Part shown: one piece after another, positions 54,486 to 62,987 of the stretch
Layout of the letters: each line of letters starts with the position of its first letter
How positions within the stretch are numbered: the stretch's first letter is position 1
Assembly: GCF_003977605.1 (NCBI RefSeq)
Contig: NZ_RYYU01000001.1
Span: 1,378,539-1,442,538 of the forward strand
Source of the DNA: Prevotella koreensis
GTDB taxonomy: Bacteria; Bacteroidota; Bacteroidia; Bacteroidales; Bacteroidaceae
Length of the DNA: 64,000 nt
Direction: 5' to 3'
The notes under the pieces: model-generated
Databases searched by the model: none
The model's input: the letters and a program-made list of their open reading frames with translations, nothing else
Told to the model about the DNA's origin: nothing
Program-made: the position numbers and the translations under genes

Positions 54486-54567
54486 TACCCAGACCCGGGA
54501 TCGAACCGGGATGGATTGCTCCACTGGTGTTTGAGACCAGCGCGTCTACCGATTCCGCCATCTGGGC
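54486..54567 (-). tRNA. tRNA-Leu (anticodon CAA)
   Basis: Minus strand, 82 nt, class II with a long variable arm. Acceptor GCCCAGA pairs with TCTGGGT (a G-T pair at position 1-72). The anticodon stem CTGGT/ACCAG holds the loop CTCAAAC, anticodon CAA, decoding UUG. T-arm CCCGG-TTCGATC-CCGGG. CCA is not encoded. Confidence 0.93.
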
Positions 54568-54668
54568 TTAGCGAAAAACGTCTTGATGACGAATGCGGGT
54601 GCAAAGATAATTCTTTTTTGGCAAAAAACAAAGGAAATGGAAAAAATAATTAAATAAATGCGCAAAAG

Positions 54669-54700
54669 TTTGTTTGACCGGTTTATTTTTGTTATTTTCG
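54669..54700 (+). promoter_or_regulatory. Promoter of the GDP-mannose pyrophosphorylase gene
   Basis: TTTG (54669-54672), 20-nt spacer, TATTTTCG (54693-54700; one change from TAnnTTTG). The ATG follows 23 nt later. Confidence 0.55.
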
Positions 54701-54723
54701 TAGCATAATTCAAATCTAATAAT

Positions 54724-55818
54724 ATGAGAACTCGGAATAAAGATAACTTCTGTGTTATCTTGGCGGGTGGAAAGGGTCGGAGACTATGGCCATGCAGTCG
54801 CGAAGATATGCCCAAACAGTTTGTAGATTTCTTCTCGACCGGCAGGACGTTGCTGCAACAGACTTTCGACAGGATGAGCAAGTTGATTCCGGTGGAGAAT
54901 ATATATGTCAACACAAACAACGTATATGCTCATTTCGTAGATGAACAACTCCCCGAAATTCCTATTGGAAATATTCTCAGCGAACCGATATTCCGTAACA
55001 CGGCACCAAGCACTGCATGGGCCACATATCGCATTTACCACAATAACAGCAGTGCGAGGATTGTGATGACACCGAGCGATATGGCAGTATTCAACGAGGA
55101 GGCATTCCTTGACAACATAGAGAGAGGATTGGGGCTCGTATCCGACCGCGATGCTCTCCTGGCAATGGGCGTAAAACCTACTCGGCCCGAACCGGGATAT
55201 GGGTATATACAATATGATGAAAAAGGCGAAACAGACTTTGTTTTCCCAGTAAAGTCGTTCACGGAGAAGCCGGAGCGCAGTTTCGCGGAAATGTTTATGA
55301 AGAGCGGAGAGTTTCTCTGGAATAGCGGACTGTTCATCGCAAACGCGAAATACCTGCGCCATTCGTTGAGGCAGATATTCCCCACGGTGCTCACAAAGTT
55401 TGATGACGAGAACCATGTATGGAATCTTGAGGAGGAGACGGCATATATAAACGAGAATTTCCCATCCTATCCTAATCTTTCCATCGATATGGGTATTCTG
55501 GAGAAGAGCGAGAATGTATATGTCATGCAGTGTGATTTCGGTTGGGCAGACCTCGGCATGTGGCACACCATCTACGACAGTATGCGCAAGAGTGATGATG
55601 ACAACGTTAGCATCGGAGGAAAGATGATAATAGAGGAGAGTCACGGCAATATAATCAAACTGCCCGACGACCACATCGGTATCATAAATGGCTTGGAGGA
55701 TTTCATTGTAGCAGAGAACGGCAATGTGCTACTAATCTGCAAGCGTGAGGACTCATCTGCACTTATCAGGAAATATATCAATGACGTGCAGATGAAATAC
55801 GGTGACAAGTATATTTGA
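54724..55818 (+). CDS. manC: Mannose-1-phosphate guanylyltransferase
   Basis: Makes GDP-mannose from mannose-1-P and GTP, feeding polysaccharide and fucose pathways. 364 aa, the short form without a fused phosphomannose isomerase. Motifs: CVILAGGKGRRLWPCSREDMPKQF (residues 9-32; nucleotide loop and Lys), FRNTAPSTAW, PSDMAV (metal-binding Asp), FTEKPER, LWNSGLFI and SIDMGILEKSENV...DFGWADLGMW. Monocistronic and about 3 kb before the O-antigen locus, to which it may contribute substrate. Confidence 0.93.
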   Translation: MRTRNKDNFCVILAGGKGRRLWPCSREDMPKQFVDFFSTGRTLLQQTFDRMSKLIPVENIYVNTNNVYAHFVDEQLPEIPIGNILSEPIFRNTAPSTAWATYRIYHNNSSARIVMTPSDMAVFNEEAFLDNIERGLGLVSDRDALLAMGVKPTRPEPGYGYIQYDEKGETDFVFPVKSFTEKPERSFAEMFMKSGEFLWNSGLFIANAKYLRHSLRQIFPTVLTKFDDENHVWNLEEETAYINENFPSYPNLSIDMGILEKSENVYVMQCDFGWADLGMWHTIYDSMRKSDDDNVSIGGKMIIEESHGNIIKLPDDHIGIINGLEDFIVAENGNVLLICKREDSSALIRKYINDVQMKYGDKYI

Positions 55819-55936
55819 CGTATTCACGAATGTTTTTGTGGCACGAGGTGCTTTATCGACCATTCTCGTTTCACGTGAAAGGATATTGCAAAGGCGCGTA
55901 AATACTTGCGAATACAAGATACTGGGATAACAACCG

Positions 55937-56022
55937 ACCTGCAAAATGGGCGAAATTGGTCAGCAATTTCGCCCATTTTACTTTTCAATTTCGCCCAATT
56001 TGGTTGGCAAATTCGCCTAAAT
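55937..56022. repeat. Family A palindromic element, copy A6
   Basis: AAAATGGGCGAAATT (55943-55957) and AATTTCGCCCATTTT (55965-55979) flank GGTCAGC: the core is identical to A1 except for one loop base. A second degenerate half (CAATTTCGCCCAATTTGG, GGCAAATTCGCC) follows to 56022. Between converging genes. Confidence 0.9.
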
Positions 56023-56042
56023 TGGTGTATGAAGTATTTGGA

Positions 56043-56085
56043 TTTTAACCCCTATCGGGCATTAACGTCCTTGAGTTTTGAGGGA
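56043..56085. repeat. Possible family D element, copy D3 (degenerate)
   Basis: TTTTAACCCCTATCGGGCAT followed by TAACGTCCTTGAGTTTTGAG resembles the arms of D1 but with more changes. It directly follows family A copy A6, as A2 is combined with D2. Confidence 0.35.
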
Positions 56086-56090
56086 TAAAT

Positions 56091-57254
56091 CTATATCAAC
56101 GTATAAAGCATGTACACCCAATGCGCACAAATGGCAGCACATATTCCGCCAATGGTGTGCGAGATGATGGCTTTCGATGTGAGTTCGCGGTAGCCCAACG
56201 AGTCGAGCATGGCAGTGTGAGTGCTAAGGAATCCACTCCAGCACATACCGATGGCGGTACATACAGCAACCGCGTTTCCGTCTATCCACCCTTGCGATGC
56301 GAAATTAGGAATCAGACTCAATGCCGCTCCTACGGCTCCAAGTGCAGTGATGGGGAATGCTATCTGATGCGGGTCGGAGAATCCGAACAGGAAATTGAAC
56401 ACCACGTCAATCTTCCCTGCCAGCATCGGCAATGTCTGTGTTCCCTCATACGCCGCTCCGGTATATGTTCCGTCGGCACTCGGTCCGAACGTTAGTATCA
56501 TCACGATGGTGGAAATAATGAGCACACCGGGGATAATGGCAAGACCAATGTCAACGCCCGAACGTCCTCCGTCAAGCAACGAATTGAGTATGCGGACGAA
56601 TAGAGAGGTGGGCTGTTCATGTTCGACGGCTTTAACCAGAGTGTCCTGTGCCGCTTCTCCTGTTGCCGCATCGGCATTCTCTTCGGCATATTTAGGATAC
56701 TCTTTCAATACGAAATACTGCATGAAACGTGTTGAGACAATGCAACCGATGAACGCTCCGAAAAGACCTATGAACGGCTCTACGCCATAGCCCTGCCCCA
56801 CCATGAAAATCACAACGATAAGCCCCATACCGAATGCCGTACCGAAATTGGTCAGCGATATGAACTGGTATTTCTTGAAATAACCACTGAATCGCTTGTC
56901 GCGCGACAGCGTAATGATTGCAGGGTTGTCAGAAAGGAATGTCATCACCGCACCCAGCGAAGCAACACCCGGCAAATTGAAGAGCGGGCGCATCATTGGT
57001 CGGAGAAGTTTTTCCAGCAGTGCCACAACACCAAACTCCATGAAAATCTTACCTACGGCACCTGTAAGCACACATATTGCCATGAGATACAAACACGTGT
57101 TCAGCAACAAGTCGTGAGCAGTCTTCATGATAGTGTTCATCATTTGTGAAACACCCATTATCGAACCGATATAACAGAAGATGCCAACCACTATGGCGAG
57201 GCATAAAATGCCCGAAGGAATGAAACGACCAATGATTTTTGTCGGATTTTTCAT
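56091..57254 (-). CDS. Nucleoside-recognition (gate) domain membrane protein
   Basis: 387-aa inner-membrane protein with about nine hydrophobic segments. Two gate-type halves are visible: LLNTCLYLMAICVLTGAVGKIFMEFGVVALLEKLLRPMMRPLFNLPGVASLGAVMTFLSDNPAIITLSRDKRF (residues about 50-125) and a C-terminal GRSGVDIGLAIIPGVLIISTIVMIL...WSGFLSTHTAMLDSLGYRELTSKAIISHTIGG. This resembles SpmA/SpmB- and NupC-gate-like proteins whose substrate is generally unknown. A cytoplasmic linker rich in Ala/Glu lies near 195-225. Monocistronic. Confidence 0.82.
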   Translation of the reverse strand: MKNPTKIIGRFIPSGILCLAIVVGIFCYIGSIMGVSQMMNTIMKTAHDLLLNTCLYLMAICVLTGAVGKIFMEFGVVALLEKLLRPMMRPLFNLPGVASLGAVMTFLSDNPAIITLSRDKRFSGYFKKYQFISLTNFGTAFGMGLIVVIFMVGQGYGVEPFIGLFGAFIGCIVSTRFMQYFVLKEYPKYAEENADAATGEAAQDTLVKAVEHEQPTSLFVRILNSLLDGGRSGVDIGLAIIPGVLIISTIVMILTFGPSADGTYTGAAYEGTQTLPMLAGKIDVVFNFLFGFSDPHQIAFPITALGAVGAALSLIPNFASQGWIDGNAVAVCTAIGMCWSGFLSTHTAMLDSLGYRELTSKAIISHTIGGICAAICAHWVYMLYTLI

Positions 57255-57674
57255 TACAAGTATTTTAAGGTTTTTTATTTTGGCCGCAAAGATAAGAATA
57301 AGATTTGTAATACAAACATTTTGTCACGAAAAAATTCAAATAAATATTCTCTTGGCGGAAAGAACAAACTCTGTGTGCCCCCACATTTCAGTAACGAAGC
57401 ATTGAATGGTTCTTTGTTTTTTACACATATAAAATGAAATGACCCCGAAAATTATTTTGAAAAATGTAACATTTATCAAAATTTATTTGTAATTTTGCAC
57501 TCAATCTCAACCTTTCTTCAAGGTCTGATTTTTACATACAGGCTTTACAGCCAACCTAAAATATAAAAATTATAGGCACTCAATGTATGTATAAGAGGAT
57601 GCCGAAATTTTCAGAAACGCATCTTCCTCCTTTGCTAAAGTTCACAAAATCAGCAAGTTGCAATATTTGCCGAT
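57255..57674. other. Leader region of the polysaccharide locus (420 bp)
   Basis: Between the divergent gate-domain gene and the UpxY-type gene. Holds a -7 box at 57490-57497, then a leader of about 170 nt with two small hairpins: GGCT/AGCC (57541-57552) and GAGGATGC/GCATCTTC (57595-57602 with 57619-57626). Leaders of UpxY-controlled loci are where the antiterminator acts in Bacteroides; the same use here is inference. Confidence 0.55.
57490..57497 (+). promoter_or_regulatory. Promoter -7 box (TAATTTTG) of the polysaccharide locus
   Basis: TAATTTTG, about 178 nt before the UpxY-type gene. No invertible repeats flank it, so phase variation by promoter inversion is not supported. Confidence 0.55.
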
Positions 57675-58808
57675 ATGGCCGAGTTATGTAAAGACGCAAC
57701 TATTCGTACAGTTTCCAACGACTGTAATGAGGTGAGGTGGTATGTACTTTTACTACCTTATGGGCATCGTGGTTCGCCCTCAGCAGGACTTCAAGCAGAA
57801 CTGGAATTGCGCAAAAGGAAGGGCGAAAAGGAGTTCGAGTATTTCGCCCCATCTTATATGGAGGTGAAAAGCGTCAGAGGAAAAATGACCAAGACCTCCC
57901 GCCCACTTCTGTTCAATTATGTTTTTGTGCATGCTTCCGAGGCCGAAATATACAAAATGAAGCGCAGCACGTTGCATAAGTATAATTTCCTGCCGCGAGT
58001 TCGTGAAGATGACAGACAATACTACCCTTATCTCACCGATTCGGCAATGGAAAACCTGCGCTGGGTGGCGCGGGCATACGATGACGTACTGCCGGTATAT
58101 ACACCCGAACCGGACAAACTGATGAGAGGCGACAGGGTGAGAATAACCGATGGGCAGTTCATGGGGATAGAGGCAACGGTAATGATACAACCCGGTGCAG
58201 GACAAAAGAGTGTTATGGTATGTGTGGAAGACTGGCTTTGGGTGCCGCTGCTATATGTGAAGCAAGGGCAATATGAAGTAGTGGCTTTAAACGAAAGCGG
58301 CAAACACATATACACCAAACTCAATAACGACCGCCTTTTCACGAAAATGCACGAGGCCATAATCCACTACCATTCGGCAGAAAGAGTGACCGATGACGAC
58401 CGCCGAACGGCTCAAGAAATAATAAACCTCTTCGGCTCTCTCGAAATGCCCACACCGATACTCCGCTGCAAGCACTACTCTCTGCTACTCCCCGCCTACC
58501 TCGTACTCGGCCGAACAGAAGACATGAACGCCTTGCTCCACAAGGCTGACAGCGTATTAAGCGGAATAAAGGCAGAACAAGTTGCCGCCCTCCTCCTTAC
58601 AACTCTCTATGGATGCACAGGAAATGCTTGCTATCAGGTACAGGCAAGTAATATAATAAACAGATGGGAGGAGGAGAAAGAGTCCAAGCATAATAAACAG
58701 ATAATAATAATGTTTTTCAAAAAATATAAAAATCTACATTTCCCGTATCAACGAGAAGTTTTTAAACCTAACGGCGCAATAGATGAACAAGTTACTGTCC
58801 ATGAATAA
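57675..58808 (+). CDS. UpxY-family transcription antiterminator (NusG-like) with C-terminal extension
   Basis: 377 aa. The NusG N-terminal domain begins at WYVLLLPYGHRGSPSAGLQAELE (residues about 22-45), includes FEYFAPSYMEVKSVRGK and LLFNYVFVHASEAEIYKMK, and a KOW segment follows (LMRGDRVRITDGQFMGIEATVM, about 148-170). Classical UpxY proteins end near 180-200 residues; here roughly 170 more residues of unassigned, helix-rich sequence follow. In Bacteroides such proteins prevent premature termination of the locus they head. It is first in the polysaccharide operon, 23 nt before the flippase, which fits that role. Confidence 0.85.
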   Translation: MAELCKDATIRTVSNDCNEVRWYVLLLPYGHRGSPSAGLQAELELRKRKGEKEFEYFAPSYMEVKSVRGKMTKTSRPLLFNYVFVHASEAEIYKMKRSTLHKYNFLPRVREDDRQYYPYLTDSAMENLRWVARAYDDVLPVYTPEPDKLMRGDRVRITDGQFMGIEATVMIQPGAGQKSVMVCVEDWLWVPLLYVKQGQYEVVALNESGKHIYTKLNNDRLFTKMHEAIIHYHSAERVTDDDRRTAQEIINLFGSLEMPTPILRCKHYSLLLPAYLVLGRTEDMNALLHKADSVLSGIKAEQVAALLLTTLYGCTGNACYQVQASNIINRWEEEKESKHNKQIIIMFFKKYKNLHFPYQREVFKPNGAIDEQVTVHE

Positions 58809-58831
58809 ATGGCTGATAATAATTTGAGACA

Positions 58832-60298
58832 ATGAGTTCTTTAAAACAGCAAACTATGTCCGGTGTCTTCTGGCAATTTATGCAGAAGATGCTTGGACAG
58901 ATAATCACATTCACTGTATCAGTAGTATTAGCACGTCTTATATTACCTTCAGACTATGGTACTGTTGCCCTTGCCGGAATGTACACCGTATTGCTCGGAA
59001 TATTCATCGACTGCGGTTTAGGTGCAGCCTTAATTCAGAAAAAGGATGTAGATGACTTGGATTTATCCACAATATTCTGGGCACAATTGTGTTTTGCCAC
59101 GATAATATACACAATGCTATTCTTTTCTGCGCCATATTTCTCTGAAATGTTCAAAGACGACAGATTGACACCTATACTCCGCGTGTCTGCACTGTTAATG
59201 CCTCTCGGTACATTGTCAACCATACAGACTTCCATAATAAGTAGGAAGATGGCATTTAAGACTTATTTTTACAGTACTTTGGCCAGTTCGTTATTATCAG
59301 GAGTAATCGGCATTGTCATGGCTTTCAAAGGCTATGGAGCATGGGCCTTGGTTGGACAATATATGTCAAGCAGTATAATTGGAACACTGACTGTATATTT
59401 ACAAGTAAGATGGTTGCCGAGTCTGAAATTTTCCAAGGAGAGATTTCTTGGATTATTCTCGTATGGGTGGAAATATTCGAGTGCAGGTCTGATTGGAACT
59501 ATTTGTAGTCAATTACGTGGATATATCATAGGCTTCTATTATTCTAAAGCAGATTTGGCTTTTTATAACAGGGGTGAGGGAATTCCCGGAATAATAACGA
59601 AGAATGTTTCAGGAACTATTAGCAGTGTTCTTTTTCCTGCTTTGACAAAACTACAGGATGACAAGTTTGCCGTGAAACGCGCATTAAGCCGTTCCATGAA
59701 GACATGCAGTTATATTATGCTACCTCTTCTAATTGGTTTGGCGGCAGTTTCTGACAAATTGGTAATACTTTTATACACAGACAAATGGAGTCAGTGCATA
59801 CCTTTCATGCAGGTAATTTGTATTATGGAATGTATAAGTTTATTGGCTACGGCTAATTTACAAGCACTTAATGCTATAGGGCGGGCAGATGTTGTATTGA
59901 AATTGGAATTCTATAAGAAACCATTAATGTTGGCAATACTTATTTTTACAGCTTTTATAAGTCCTTTGGCAATCTGTGTAGGTATGTTGGTATATTCATT
60001 TTACTCTTTTGTTGTAAATGCGTTCCCAAATCGCAAACTGCTTTCATATCCAATAATAGAACAACTAAAAGATATTGGAAGTAATTCCATACTTGCGTTA
60101 TCAATGGGAAGTGTAGTTTATTTCATTGGAATTATTTTACAATTCAACGATTTGATAGTTTTGCTTCTTCAAATAATGTTCGGTATTGCTTATTATATTA
60201 TTATTTCAATGTTAACCAAGAATGAAAGTTATATTTTTGTTAGAGACATGATACTAAATCAAATAAAAAACAAAAGTCATATCGTAGTGCAAAATTAA
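58832..60298 (+). CDS. Wzx-type polysaccharide flippase (MOP superfamily)
   Basis: 488-aa inner-membrane protein with 12-14 hydrophobic helices, predicted to flip lipid-linked sugar repeat units to the periplasm. The N-terminus MSSLKQQTMSGVFWQFMQKMLGQIITFTVSVVLARLILPSDYGTVALAGMYTVLLGIF is typical of the WzxC/RfbX branch. Base composition becomes clearly AT-richer from here on, as is usual in O-antigen loci. No partner polymerase is inside the window. Confidence 0.88.
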   Translation: MSSLKQQTMSGVFWQFMQKMLGQIITFTVSVVLARLILPSDYGTVALAGMYTVLLGIFIDCGLGAALIQKKDVDDLDLSTIFWAQLCFATIIYTMLFFSAPYFSEMFKDDRLTPILRVSALLMPLGTLSTIQTSIISRKMAFKTYFYSTLASSLLSGVIGIVMAFKGYGAWALVGQYMSSSIIGTLTVYLQVRWLPSLKFSKERFLGLFSYGWKYSSAGLIGTICSQLRGYIIGFYYSKADLAFYNRGEGIPGIITKNVSGTISSVLFPALTKLQDDKFAVKRALSRSMKTCSYIMLPLLIGLAAVSDKLVILLYTDKWSQCIPFMQVICIMECISLLATANLQALNAIGRADVVLKLEFYKKPLMLAILIFTAFISPLAICVGMLVYSFYSFVVNAFPNRKLLSYPIIEQLKDIGSNSILALSMGSVVYFIGIILQFNDLIVLLLQIMFGIAYYIIISMLTKNESYIFVRDMILNQIKNKSHIVVQN

Positions 60299-60455
60299 AT
60301 TGAAATAAGTATTTGAAATACGATATTCCTTACTTAATGTTTTTAACAATTTGACATGAAATATATTAATATTTTATAATGCAATAATAATACAATATTA
60401 ATTTTGTCACACTATTTTTATTTCCTGTTTTAAAAAATAAATAAATCAATAAAAT
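60299..60455. promoter_or_regulatory. AT-rich spacer with internal promoter before rfbF
   Basis: TAATTTTG at 60399-60406 matches the -7 consensus, 50 nt before the rfbF ATG. Suggests that the sugar-nucleotide genes can be transcribed separately from the UpxY-flippase unit. Confidence 0.45.
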
Positions 60456-61262
60456 ATGAAAGTTATTTTGCTTGCCGGCGGTTTTGGCACTCGTATCAGC
60501 GAAGAGAGTCAGTTCAAACCAAAACCAATGATTGAAATTGGAGGGATGCCAATATTGTGGCATATAATGAAAGAATTCGCATACTATGGTCATACGGAAT
60601 TTATAATTTGTGCCGGCTATCGTCAAGAGTATATAAAAGAATGGTTCTCAAACTATTTCTTACATAATAGCGATGTTACTTTTGATTACAGAAACGGAAA
60701 GAATGAAATGACTGTACATAAGAACAATTGCGAACCATGGAAAGTTACTGTTGTAGATACCGGATACAATACAATGACAGGAGGACGTATCAAACGTGTA
60801 AAGAAATATGTTGGCAATGAGCCTTTCTTTATGACATACGGTGATGGAGTTTGCGATGTAGATATAAATAAACTATTGGAATTTCATAAAGGGCATGGCA
60901 AAACCGCCACTTTGACTGCGGTAAAAATGAGCCAAGATAAAGGAGTACTGAATATCGGTGGCGATAATGCGGTCAAGTCTTTTCGTGAAAAAAGTTTATC
61001 AGATGGTGCACCTATAAACGCGGGCTATATGGTTTTGGAACCGAAGATTTTTGAATATCTTACAGATGACATGTGTGTATTTGAAAAAGAACCTTTAGAA
61101 AATCTGGTAAAAGAAGGACAGTTAATGTCTTATATCCATGAAGGCTTTTGGCAGTGCATGGATAATATAAGAGAGAAAATTATGCTCGAAAAATTATTGT
61201 CGTCAAACAACGCCCCATGGAAGAAATGGGAAAGAGAAATACCAATCAATAAATTTGTGTGA
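60456..61262 (+). CDS. rfbF: Glucose-1-phosphate cytidylyltransferase
   Basis: Forms CDP-glucose from CTP and glucose-1-P, first step to CDP-deoxysugars. 268 aa. Motifs: MKVILLAGGFGTRISEESQFKPKPMIEIGGMPILWHIMK (nucleotide-binding loop and Lys), YGDGVCDVDI (metal Asp), DTGYNTMTGGRIKRV, INAGYMVLEPKIFEYL and HEGFWQCMDNIREK, all in the order of RfbF/DdhA. Ends 4 nt before the rfbG start, so the two are coupled. Confidence 0.95.
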   Translation: MKVILLAGGFGTRISEESQFKPKPMIEIGGMPILWHIMKEFAYYGHTEFIICAGYRQEYIKEWFSNYFLHNSDVTFDYRNGKNEMTVHKNNCEPWKVTVVDTGYNTMTGGRIKRVKKYVGNEPFFMTYGDGVCDVDINKLLEFHKGHGKTATLTAVKMSQDKGVLNIGGDNAVKSFREKSLSDGAPINAGYMVLEPKIFEYLTDDMCVFEKEPLENLVKEGQLMSYIHEGFWQCMDNIREKIMLEKLLSSNNAPWKKWEREIPINKFV

Positions 61263-61266
61263 TTTT

Positions 61267-62367
61267 ATGGCATTTAACAATATTTACGAAGGAAAGAAAG
61301 TCCTGATAACAGGAAATACAGGGTTTAAAGGGACTTGGCTGTCAGCATGGTTGAACATGCTTGGGGCAGATGTATATGGCTATTCTCTGAATATACCTAC
61401 AAGCCCCTCAATGTTTAAAACATTGGAAATGGAGGAGAAAATTCATCATTATTATGGAGATATCCGTAATAAAGTGGAGTTTGACAAATATGTTCAGGTT
61501 GTCAAACCTGATTTTATAATTCATCTTGCAGCGCAGGCTTTAGTTTTAACCTCTTATAATGAACCGTTTGATACGATTGAAACAAATGTCATGGGTACTG
61601 CGGCTGTATGTGAGGCAATTAAGAATATTTCATGGGAATGTACCTGTGTTCTGATAACCTCTGACAAAGCATACGACAATGTGGAATGGATTTGGGGGTA
61701 TCGTGAAACAGACAATATGGGTGGCAAGGATATTTATTCCGGCAGCAAAGGTGCTGCAGAACTTGTTATTAAGAGTTATTGGCATTCTTTTATAAAAGGA
61801 ATGGACAACATCAAACTTGGTGTAGCCCGAGCCGGTAATGTAATAGGTGGTGGCGACTGGGCAAAGGATCGAATTATTGTTGACTGTGTCAATGCTTTTT
61901 CAAAAGGTAAAACCGTAGAAATACGCTCGCCCAAAGCGACTCGCCCATGGCAGCATGTATTGGAACCATTAAGTGGTTATCTGATACTGGCTCAATCTCT
62001 TGCAGAAGGAAAAAGTGAAAATGGGAGTGCCTATAATTTTGGCCCAAGGGCAGAACAGACAAAGACAGTGTATGAATTGGTACAGGATATTGCAGATTTA
62101 TGGGGACTTGACAAACATAATGTAACCAAACTTACGGGCAATGTTCCTTTTAAAGAGGCCACTTTGCTGAAACTTAACTGCGACAAGGCTTTAGCATATC
62201 TTCATTGGCATTCTACTCTTTCTTATGAAAAGTGTGTGCAATTTATCGCAGATTGGTATCGTGCGTTCTATATTGACAAAGACAAAGATATGTACCAATT
62301 GACTGCCAACCAAATAAAAGAATACGTTTCTATCGCGCAGAAACAAAAACTTGAATGGGCATTATGA
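61267..62367 (+). CDS. rfbG: CDP-glucose 4,6-dehydratase
   Basis: SDR enzyme producing CDP-4-keto-6-deoxyglucose. A TTG-initiated frame starts at 61255, but the ATG at 61267 (MAFNNIYEGKKVLITGNTGFKGTWLSAWL) is preferred: 366 aa. NAD loop GNTGFKG, catalytic YSGSK (Tyr-x3-Lys), TSDKAYDN and RAGNVIGGGDWAKDRIIVD are characteristic of RfbG/DdhB. Its TGA overlaps the ATG of the next gene. Confidence 0.95.
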   Translation: MAFNNIYEGKKVLITGNTGFKGTWLSAWLNMLGADVYGYSLNIPTSPSMFKTLEMEEKIHHYYGDIRNKVEFDKYVQVVKPDFIIHLAAQALVLTSYNEPFDTIETNVMGTAAVCEAIKNISWECTCVLITSDKAYDNVEWIWGYRETDNMGGKDIYSGSKGAAELVIKSYWHSFIKGMDNIKLGVARAGNVIGGGDWAKDRIIVDCVNAFSKGKTVEIRSPKATRPWQHVLEPLSGYLILAQSLAEGKSENGSAYNFGPRAEQTKTVYELVQDIADLWGLDKHNVTKLTGNVPFKEATLLKLNCDKALAYLHWHSTLSYEKCVQFIADWYRAFYIDKDKDMYQLTANQIKEYVSIAQKQKLEWAL

Positions 62368-62804
62368 TAGAAGGAGTGGCATTATATCCATTGAAGCAAA
62401 TAGAAAATCCCAAAGGGGATTTATATCATGCACTTCGTTCTTTTGATGAGGGATATAAAGGGTTTGGAGAAGTTTATTTTACACAGATTCATCATGGAGT
62501 TGTAAAAGGATGGAAAAGGCATAACAGAATGACACTCAATCTCATTGTCATTGTCGGCAAAATAAAATTTGTAATTTATGACGATCGTGACGGTAGCGAA
62601 ACCAAAGGAATGTTTCAAGAAATAACCTTATCACCCAAGGAAAACTATCAACGTCTTACAGTCGCACCCGGATTATGGATGGCATTCTATGGCGAGGGCA
62701 ACGATACATCTATGCTTATGGATGTTATCCCTGAGCCTCATGATGATGATGAAACGGATAGGAAAAATATAAATGAAATTATTTATGCTTTTAAAGATAA
62801 ATGA
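62364..62804 (+). CDS. Cupin sugar-nucleotide epimerase-like protein (RmlC family)
   Basis: 146 aa from ATG 62364, which overlaps the rfbG stop as ATGA (62355 is a slightly longer start). The family pattern of dTDP-4-keto-6-deoxyhexose 3,5-epimerases is visible: LYHALRSFDEGYKGFGEVYFTQIHHGVVKGWKRHNRMTLNLIVIVGKIKFVIYDDR, with the His-containing KGWKRH and a later VAPGLWMAFYG. Given its partners it probably acts on CDP-4-keto-6-deoxyglucose at C3 and/or C5; this is inference. Confidence 0.82.
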   Translation: MIEGVALYPLKQIENPKGDLYHALRSFDEGYKGFGEVYFTQIHHGVVKGWKRHNRMTLNLIVIVGKIKFVIYDDRDGSETKGMFQEITLSPKENYQRLTVAPGLWMAFYGEGNDTSMLMDVIPEPHDDDETDRKNINEIIYAFKDK

Positions 62805-62910
62805 CTCTTTTTATCCCATATTAAAAGAATCGATTTTAGTTTCAATTATACCTTTCTTGTTTTGATATATACATATTACATTTACTTATACCTATCGAGT
62901 TAAAATATTT

Positions 62911-62938
62911 GAATTCTATAATTTTGAATTCTATAATT
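62911..62938 (+). repeat. Direct repeat with internal -7 box
   Basis: GAATTCTATAATT occurs at 62911-62923 and 62926-62938, 15-bp period, creating TAATTTTG (62919-62926), a good -7 box 61 nt before the next gene's ATG. Confidence 0.5.
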
Positions 62939-62987
62939 ATGTATGTAATAATTAAGCATAAATAAAATTACATTTAATTAGAAGAAA

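Noticed and set aside
57255..57674. Invertible promoter for phase variation of the polysaccharide locus
   Set aside because: No inverted repeats flank the -7 box at 57490-57497 and no recombinase gene is nearby.
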